Under the pieces are notes generated by a model. It was given only the letters and a program-made list of their open reading frames with translations. It ran no database searches and had not been told where the DNA came from. DNA of 10,996 nucleotides, from contig JAVBNU010000048.1 in the NCBI GenBank assembly GCA_031551265.1, positions 1 through 10,996 of the forward strand, read 5' to 3'. This DNA is from JAVBNU01 sp031551265. GTDB taxonomy: Bacteria; Cyanobacteriota; Vampirovibrionia; Gastranaerophilales; Gastranaerophilaceae. Below, piece by piece: positions 6,851 to 10,996 of this stretch. The translations under genes and the position numbers were made by a program. How positions within the stretch are numbered: position 1 is the first letter of the stretch; each line of letters opens with the position of its first letter.

Positions 6851-6856
6851 ATTATA
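6851..6856 (-). promoter_or_regulatory. -10 box (TATAAT) for the ferredoxin gene
   Basis: The minus strand reads TATAAT from 6856 to 6851, with no clear -35. The predicted start near 6844 yields a leader of about 37 bases with a strong AAAGGAG SD, and excludes translation from an in-frame ATG at 6879. No terminator separates it from the upstream gene ending at 6903, so readthrough from that operon is also possible. Confidence 0.55.
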
Positions 6857-6902
6857 CATGAAAGTAAATAAAAAAGCACTATCCAAAATATTAATAAATA
6901 AA

Positions 6903-7805
6903 TTACTTATTAGCCTCAGCCTCAACTCCTGCATAGTGATTTTCAAACTCGATTAGAGATTCATTACCCACAAGTTGTTCTAAAGTGGCTCGAGAGGCCA
7001 TAAACTTTGTTTGTGCCTTAGCCAAACGGTCTACTGCTTCGCGGTAATACGCGTCTGTAATAAGCAATTCTTCGTTTCTGCTCTTTTGCATCGCGTCAAA
7101 TTGAGCTTTTCTTTTTTCTAAAATTTTGCTCTGCATTTGCATTACATTTCTATCAATAATATATTCGCAGTAATAATTAACTATGTTTCTTTGTAAATCA
7201 TCAATTTTTCTAACCAAAACAACCATATCAGCATCATTTACTTTTGAAAACTTGTAGTTCAATTCTTTATCATCTTTAGAGAATATATTTAGCAGACTGC
7301 CACCTAAAAACGCGCTGGTAGAAATAATCGGGTCGCCAACACCGGCGCCGGCGAGTGAGGTAAGTCCTGCAAGTGGTGAGACTATTTTTTTAACGATACT
7401 GTCGTTCGGTTTTTCGGCATCAGGATTGGAAAGTTTATAAATTGCGAACTTAATCGTCTCACTGCGTCTTACAGCACCGCCCCAGAGTATACTGATATCT
7501 TCAAACATTTTTTCCCTGTCCATGCCCAATTCTTTGGAAACTTCGTTCGAAAGTGCTTTTAGGTTAGCGTCAGAATACGAATATTTTTTTTCAGCTTTCA
7601 CCGCAGGGGTAGTATTATAAATAGGGTTTACTGTTTTTTTGTGCGATTCAACGACTCTATAGCGTGCCTCCAGCTCATCGGTGGTTCCTAAACGATACGC
7701 TGATTCTTTTAGCTTGAGCGGTTCTGCTGTCAAAGCAGGCGACAACAGCAAGAGCAAGCACGTACAGAGGCATAGATATTTTAAATTACTATTTAGATGA
7801 AACAT
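6903..7805 (-). CDS. Exported helical protein, second member of a tandem paralogue pair
   Basis: A 300-residue protein of unrecognised family. Residues 1-27 form a signal peptide (Lys9, hydrophobic core LCLLLLL-like, cleavage after SPALTA). A polar region follows (28-95), then FEDISILWGGAVRRSE (101-116, W108) and IKFAIYKLSNPD, then a Gly/Ala/Ser-rich hydrophobic stretch (about 138-174, with SLAGAGVGDP). The C-terminal part is long and helical (about 190-280): IDDLQRNIVNYYCEY, then YYREAVDRLAKAQTKF ending near LEQLVG. That helix weakly recalls TolC/OEP periplasmic helices (inference only; the protein is too short to be TolC). It is paralogous to 7789-8667: over one 29-residue block I count 11 identities including the Trp. 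The ATG at 7805-7803 is chosen because AGGAGGTG lies just upstream. It overlaps the end of the preceding gene by 17 bases, implying translational coupling. Confidence 0.75.
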   Translation of the reverse strand: MFHLNSNLKYLCLCTCLLLLLSPALTAEPLKLKESAYRLGTTDELEARYRVVESHKKTVNPIYNTTPAVKAEKKYSYSDANLKALSNEVSKELGMDREKMFEDISILWGGAVRRSETIKFAIYKLSNPDAEKPNDSIVKKIVSPLAGLTSLAGAGVGDPIISTSAFLGGSLLNIFSKDDKELNYKFSKVNDADMVVLVRKIDDLQRNIVNYYCEYIIDRNVMQMQSKILEKRKAQFDAMQKSRNEELLITDAYYREAVDRLAKAQTKFMASRATLEQLVGNESLIEFENHYAGVEAEANK

Positions 7806-8667
7806 TGCCACCTCCTGTAGAGCGTCCCTGGAACAATTTTTCATCGATAAGCTCATCGCCAACGTCTTTTTGGTATAAATTTAATTTTTGAATAGTTTCT
7901 TTGCTAGTTAAGCGTTCCAGCTCCATCTGGTATTTTTTCGCTTTTTCCTTTGACACAAACTCGTCAACAACAATATTATCGTACAATGAGGATGAAACAA
8001 TGATTTCCAGCTTATCGCCTTTTTCGATTGCATTAGCATAATTTTTATTATACAAGACCATACGAGTGCGAACCTGTTTCAAATCGTTCAATGCGCTTTT
8101 GTAATTGTAATAAGAGCTTATAATTCCATCCTGGAGATTTTCAATCATGCCGGCAAGCTCAATCAACTCAGTATCAGTCAGAGGAGTCGTTGTAGGAGCT
8201 TCTTTTTTATTTATATAGTTATTAACAAGTCGTCCTGCTGCGAATGACGCCGTTTGGAGTGAATAATTCATTCCTGAAAAACTTGGTATGAAAGATGCAC
8301 CGCTCACAAGCGCTGAAACTGATTTAGCCATAAATGAAGAATGAATACGTCTTTCGTTTTCAGGAACAGAAAGCTTTTTCATCGTAAACTGAATCAATGT
8401 ATTTTTCTCAACAGTTGCATTCCAAAGCATCTCTAAATCTTCTAAGTCTTTAGTTTTCTGTTCATCAAGCAGTGCTTTCAAATCAGCATTTTCATCAATC
8501 AATAAACTTTTACTATCTTTTTTCAGAGGTTCTTTCAGCGTAATTTGATGAGCAGGCGTCGTTTTCAAGTTAATATCATCATTCGGCGCAGCACAAACAT
8601 ATGGAAGTAATAAAAGAATTATTACTGATAATAGCGTGCATGTCTTTGAAATTAAATACTCCCTCAT
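7789..8667 (-). CDS. Exported helical protein, first member of a tandem paralogue pair
   Basis: A 292-residue protein of unrecognised family. Residues 1-27 form a signal peptide (MREYLISK, core LLSVIILLLLPYV, cleavage near CAA before PND). A polar linker follows (28-65), then LEDLEMLWNATVEKNT (75-90, W82) and IQFTMKKLSVPE, a hydrophobic Ser/Ala/Gly-rich stretch (about 111-152), and a helical region (about 165-275) with MIENLQDGIISSYYNYK and probable coiled-coil character. The C-terminus is GRSTGGGNVSSK. Block order and spacing match the next gene (6903-7805), so the two arose by duplication. The ATG at 8667 has AAGG directly against it and GAAGGGAG about 13 bases upstream, so the start is less firm than for its partner, although the signal peptide fits it well. 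No convincing -10 was found upstream. It is transcribed divergently from 8917-10149. Function unknown. Confidence 0.75.
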   Translation of the reverse strand: MREYLISKTCTLLSVIILLLLPYVCAAPNDDINLKTTPAHQITLKEPLKKDSKSLLIDENADLKALLDEQKTKDLEDLEMLWNATVEKNTLIQFTMKKLSVPENERRIHSSFMAKSVSALVSGASFIPSFSGMNYSLQTASFAAGRLVNNYINKKEAPTTTPLTDTELIELAGMIENLQDGIISSYYNYKSALNDLKQVRTRMVLYNKNYANAIEKGDKLEIIVSSSLYDNIVVDEFVSKEKAKKYQMELERLTSKETIQKLNLYQKDVGDELIDEKLFQGRSTGGGNVSSK

Positions 8668-8830
8668 CCTTCGTGATGTGCTCCCTTCTACACTAAAACA
8701 TTATTACACAAAATAATAAATTTCAGTACAATTTTAGATTTTTTTATGATTGTTAAGAAATGTAAAAACGAATTTTAAGAACTAAAATACAGTCTATGAC
8801 TCAATTTAAGGCATATTTATAAAAAAACAA

Positions 8831-8838
8831 CTCCTTTA
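8831..8838 (+). promoter_or_regulatory. CTCCTTTA, exact complement of the downstream SD (possible sequestering element)
   Basis: CTCCTTTA at 8831-8838 pairs perfectly over 8 bases with TAAAGGAG at 8903-8910, the SD of the 8917 gene. Pairing can matter only if transcription begins upstream of 8831. The nearest -10 (8890-8895) would exclude it from the mRNA. The surrounding 8668-8916 interval is otherwise AT-rich promoter DNA between divergent genes with no credible ORF. Confidence 0.25.
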
Positions 8839-8889
8839 AGGTAGGCAATTTTTTTTCTTGAGAGATATTAAATAAGTATCATTTGAAAA

Positions 8890-8910
8890 TATAATCGGTG
8901 TGTAAAGGAG
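8890..8910 (+). promoter_or_regulatory. -10 box and strong SD for the Pro/Gln-HEAT protein gene
   Basis: TATAAT lies at 8890-8895 with a poor -35. The SD AAAGGAG at 8904-8910 is 6 bases before the ATG at 8917. The predicted transcript start is near 8902, which would place the SD very close to the mRNA 5' end. Confidence 0.55.
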
Positions 8911-8916
8911 ATAAAA

Positions 8917-10149
8917 ATGATAAATTCACCACAGTATGTACCAAATATGTATCAACAACCAGTATGCTATATGCCGCCAATGCCAAATTACTGCGACCAT
9001 CAGCAATCTGCAGTAGCCGCAAGAAATGCGCAACCAAGATACAGCGGTGTAAGTATAGAAATTATTGAACCACAGGTTAAAGCCCCGGGCGCGTATCCTT
9101 GTATGCCAAGCGCATACGGAATGCCTCAACAACCTGTATATGATTACCCACTAAACAATATTTACGGCGGAGGTTTTTACCAACCACAACCATTTATGCA
9201 GTATCCACCAATACAACAACCGGTGATGATGCCGCCTCAACCGCCTGTAATGCCACAACCACAACCTCAGGTAACCCAACTACCTCCATCGGTAATTCCA
9301 CCGGTGCCACAACCACAACCAGCGCCTGTTCAACCACAGGTGACTCAGTTACCACCTGCTCAACCTGAGCCTGCGCCTGCGCCAACTGTAATCAATCAAC
9401 CAACTGTTGTATATCCAACACCACAGCCACAAGCTCCTGAGCAGCCACAGGTTGTTCAACAGACTGTACAACAAGCTCCCGTACAACAAACGGCTCCAAG
9501 TGCAGATTTAACAACAGTTGTCAGCAAGTTAAAATCACAAAATTTTGACGAACAAGCCAAAGTTATGGAAGATATCGCAACAACAATGGAAAGCAATCCT
9601 GCAGCCGGAGTACAATATCTTGATACAAACGTCGTAAATTCACTTGTAGACGTTCTTAACCAAGACACAACAAAATTAGCAGGACCTACTCCAAGACAAC
9701 AAGCCCTAAGACAAAAATTAATGGGCGGACAAGCTATAACTGACGCAGAAAAAATTGAAGCTTCTCAACTCTCACCAATGGAAATAGGCGAAAGAAATAA
9801 ACAATACGCATTGTACACAATAGCAATGCTTCAAGACTCACTTTCAAAAGAAATCGTGAAACAGCAAGGCGTGCAAATGCCAATCAATGAATTACCTGCG
9901 ATAGAAAACGTCATTGAAACTGCGAAAAAATGTCCAAATCCAATGCTCAGAGCAAGCGCGCTAGCCGGTCTTTCGTACATCTCAAAACCTGAATACAAAG
10001 ACATTTTAGGCACAATATTCAACATCGCTGCAACAACTGATGAAGACCCGACAGTACAAGAAGTTGCTAAAGAAGCGTTGAACAAACTAAACGGCGCAAC
10101 AGCAACTGCAACTGCGACTGCAACAGCCCCGCAAACTCAAGCAGCATAA
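8917..10149 (+). CDS. Pro/Gln-rich protein with C-terminal HEAT-like helical domain
   Basis: A 410-residue protein in two parts. Residues 1-195 are low-complexity and rich in Pro, Gln, Tyr and Met, probably disordered, with one less repetitive island SGVSIEIIEPQVKAPG (43-58). PQVTQLPP occurs at 117-124 and again at 140-147. Residues about 197-391 are alpha-helical with HEAT/ARM-like character: LTTVVSKLKSQNFDEQAKVMEDIA, VNSLVDVLNQ, then MLRASALAGLSYIS and PTVQEVAKEALNKL, which resemble the paired helices of HEAT repeats. The C-terminus is an Ala-Thr dipeptide run (394-404) followed by PQTQAA. There is no signal peptide or membrane segment, so it is probably cytoplasmic, with HEAT repeats suggesting a protein-binding scaffold (inference). 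The start is firm: AAAGGAG sits 6 bases upstream. It is divergent from the exported pair, and a functional link is not shown. Confidence 0.8.
   Translation: MINSPQYVPNMYQQPVCYMPPMPNYCDHQQSAVAARNAQPRYSGVSIEIIEPQVKAPGAYPCMPSAYGMPQQPVYDYPLNNIYGGGFYQPQPFMQYPPIQQPVMMPPQPPVMPQPQPQVTQLPPSVIPPVPQPQPAPVQPQVTQLPPAQPEPAPAPTVINQPTVVYPTPQPQAPEQPQVVQQTVQQAPVQQTAPSADLTTVVSKLKSQNFDEQAKVMEDIATTMESNPAAGVQYLDTNVVNSLVDVLNQDTTKLAGPTPRQQALRQKLMGGQAITDAEKIEASQLSPMEIGERNKQYALYTIAMLQDSLSKEIVKQQGVQMPINELPAIENVIETAKKCPNPMLRASALAGLSYISKPEYKDILGTIFNIAATTDEDPTVQEVAKEALNKLNGATATATATATAPQTQAA
9265..9357 (+). repeat. Imperfect duplication encoding PQVTQLPP, 69-base period
   Basis: Two copies of the PQVTQLPP coding unit lie at 9265-9288 and 9334-9357 within the Pro/Gln-rich half. 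The DNA copies differ at several third positions, so the duplication is old or under protein-level selection. Confidence 0.6.
10096..10128 (+). repeat. Short tandem repeat encoding an Ala-Thr run
   Basis: Alternating GCN and ACN codons encode eleven residues of alternating Ala and Thr close to the C-terminus of the 8917 gene. Synonymous changes interrupt the hexanucleotide unit, which lowers slippage. It looks like a flexible tail. Confidence 0.65.
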
Positions 10150-10162
10150 TACATACACAATA

Positions 10163-10268
10163 GCTTATGCCAACACTCATCAATAACGTGATTACGTCAA
10201 GCTAGCAAATCGTGGTATAAGCAAACATATAAAATATCGATGTAATTGTGTAATAGGCTAGCAATTAC
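10163..10268 (+). other. Structured intergenic segment: two stem-loops before the terminator
   Basis: GCTTATGCCA (10163-10172) pairs with TGGTATAAGC (10213-10222) over 10 positions, one of them G-U. Inside, ACGT (10186-10189) can pair with ACGT (10194-10197). A second stem is GTAATTG (10242-10248) with CAATTAC (10262-10268). GCTAGCAA occurs twice (10201-10208 and 10257-10264). The segment lies between the 8917 gene stop and its terminator, so it would be a structured 3' UTR or a small RNA. No known RNA family is recognised. Confidence 0.4.
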
Positions 10269-10284
10269 CTACCGATTATATAAG

Positions 10285-10319
10285 GACTAACAATTTAATT
10301 AAACTGTTAGTCTTTTTTT
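10285..10319 (+). terminator. Rho-independent terminator after the Pro/Gln-HEAT gene
   Basis: GACTAACA (10285-10292) and TGTTAGTC (10305-10312) form an 8-bp stem, extended by a TTT/AAA pairing after one mismatch, and are followed by seven T. It ends four bases before the miaB -10 box. Confidence 0.9.
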
Positions 10320-10322
10320 CGG

Positions 10323-10328
10323 TATAAT
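10323..10328 (+). promoter_or_regulatory. -10 box (TATAAT) of miaB, placed for a leaderless transcript
   Basis: TATAAT ends 7 bases before the A of the miaB ATG (10336), so the predicted transcript start falls at or next to the start codon. No SD-like sequence lies between the terminator and the ATG. The -35 region would overlap the terminator stem and has no good match. Confidence 0.6.
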
Positions 10329-10335
10329 AGAATTT

Positions 10336-10996
10336 ATGAAAACAGTATACATTGAAACACTCGGATGTCAGATGAACAAATCCGATACAGAACGTATTTT
10401 AGGCATGTTAGGGCATTTTGGATACAGTGAAGTGAGCACGCCCAAAAAGGCAGATTTATTAATCGTGAATACATGCAGCATACGTCAGTTATCTGCTGAC
10501 AAGGCATATAGTCGCTTGGGACTTTGGGGTAAATGGAAAAAACATCATCCTGACATCAAAATTGGCATGTGCGGCTGCGTTGCGCAACAAGACAAAAAAT
10601 CCATTTTCAGCAGAGCACCTTACATTGACCTGGTATTTGGCACGCATAACATATATGAATTACCGGCATTAATAAGGAGAGTTGAGGCAGGCGAGAGAGT
10701 GTTTGCCGTTGATGAGACTGCATACCCTGACAATGATGTGTTCAAAATCGAACGTAACAAAGGCGTTAATGCATGGATACCAATAATTGAAGGCTGCAAC
10801 AACTTCTGCACATATTGTATTGTGCCCTACACACGAGGGCGTGAACGTTCAAGACAACCTGAGAAAATCATAGCTGAAGCTAAAACTGCAATTGCAAACG
10901 GTTTTAAGGAAATTACCTTGCTTGGGCAGAATGTCGACAGCTACGGAAAAGATTTAAAAGAAATTAAAACTTCATTGTCAGAGATCCTAAGAGAGT
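10336..10996 (+). CDS. miaB: tRNA-2-methylthio-N6-dimethylallyladenosine synthase MiaB, 5' part
   Basis: The first 220 residues of a radical SAM methylthiotransferase, cut by the window edge (full length is usually about 440). MiaB converts i6A37 to ms2i6A37 in tRNAs reading UNN codons, using two [4Fe-4S] clusters. The N-terminal UPF0004 domain has C11 (TLGCQMNKSD), C47 (VNTCSIR) and C81 (MCGCVAQQ) as auxiliary-cluster ligands. The radical SAM motif is C154, C158 and C161 (EGCNNFCTYC), followed by IVPYTRGRERSR, which is diagnostic of MiaB against MtaB and RimO. LLGQNVDSYG (about 195-204) is the next conserved block. The TRAM domain is outside the window. The ATG at 10336 has no SD and lies 7 bases after a TATAAT, so translation is probably leaderless. 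It is the second methylthiotransferase here, with mtaB at 341-1618. Confidence 0.94.
   Translation, partial: MKTVYIETLGCQMNKSDTERILGMLGHFGYSEVSTPKKADLLIVNTCSIRQLSADKAYSRLGLWGKWKKHHPDIKIGMCGCVAQQDKKSIFSRAPYIDLVFGTHNIYELPALIRRVEAGERVFAVDETAYPDNDVFKIERNKGVNAWIPIIEGCNNFCTYCIVPYTRGRERSRQPEKIIAEAKTAIANGFKEITLLGQNVDSYGKDLKEIKTSLSEILRE

Noticed and set aside
6808..6879. Longer ferredoxin with a hydrophobic N-terminal extension
   Set aside because: The extension begins upstream of the predicted transcript start, and the strong SD serves the start at 6807. Family members of this type have no leader.
7806..7862. N-terminal extension of the second exported paralogue
   Set aside because: It would put 19 polar residues before the signal peptide and read through the SD AGGAGGTG that serves the ATG at 7805.
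9194..9385. Minus-strand Val-rich ORF opposite the Pro/Gln-rich region
   Set aside because: It is a by-product of the repetitive CCA/CAA codons on the plus strand, with no SD and no domain.
1..10996. CRISPR arrays, insertion sequences, tRNA genes, phage genes or a defence system
   Set aside because: I looked for regularly spaced repeats, terminal inverted repeats with transposase-like ORFs, tRNA cloverleaf sequence and nuclease/toxin motifs, and found none that I can support.

Overview
The window reads as chromosomal DNA of an AT-rich, non-photosynthetic cyanobacterial relative, most likely Candidatus Gastranaerophilales (Melainabacteria / Vampirovibrionia). The basis is the low GC, the N-terminal NPISFQGY tag on the protein at 1727-2623 (a tag I recall from many proteins of this lineage, not checked here), a fermentative ADP-forming acetyl-CoA synthetase, and a small monocluster ferredoxin. 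Genes use Shine-Dalgarno (SD) sites of the AGGAG type and TATAAT -10 boxes with weak -35 elements. Stops are TAA or TAG, and nothing suggests an altered code. I see no transposase, integrase, CRISPR array, rRNA or tRNA.

Layout. 1-246 (minus): 5' part of a secreted protein gene with a TTG start, cut by the window edge. 341-1618 (minus): mtaB, a tRNA t6A methylthiotransferase. 1727-2623 (plus): lineage-specific membrane protein, closed by a terminator. 2741-3376 (plus): small radical SAM protein of the TatD-associated type, GTG start. 3433-5598 (plus): single-chain ADP-forming acetate-CoA ligase with a Cys-rich tail, ended by a bidirectional terminator shared with the converging gene at 5836-6480 (minus), a short sigma-70-family factor. 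6631-6807 (minus): ferredoxin with its own promoter and terminator. 6903-7805 and 7789-8667 (minus): overlapping tandem paralogues of an unrecognised exported protein family. 8917-10149 (plus), divergent from that pair: a protein with a Pro/Gln-rich N-terminal half and a HEAT-like helical C-terminal half, followed by a structured 3' region and terminator. 10336 to the edge (plus): miaB, a second methylthiotransferase, apparently read from a leaderless mRNA.

How the parts relate. The two ends carry tRNA modification enzymes acting near the anticodon: MtaB at position 37 of t6A tRNAs and MiaB at position 37 of i6A tRNAs. The middle carries fermentative energy metabolism (acetate formation with ATP gain) and an electron carrier, but these are separate transcription units. 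The least explained segment is 6903-10149: two exported paralogues in a translationally coupled pair, divergent from a large Pro/Gln-HEAT protein. No known system is recognised there. I treat it as the best place to look for new biology, without claiming a function.
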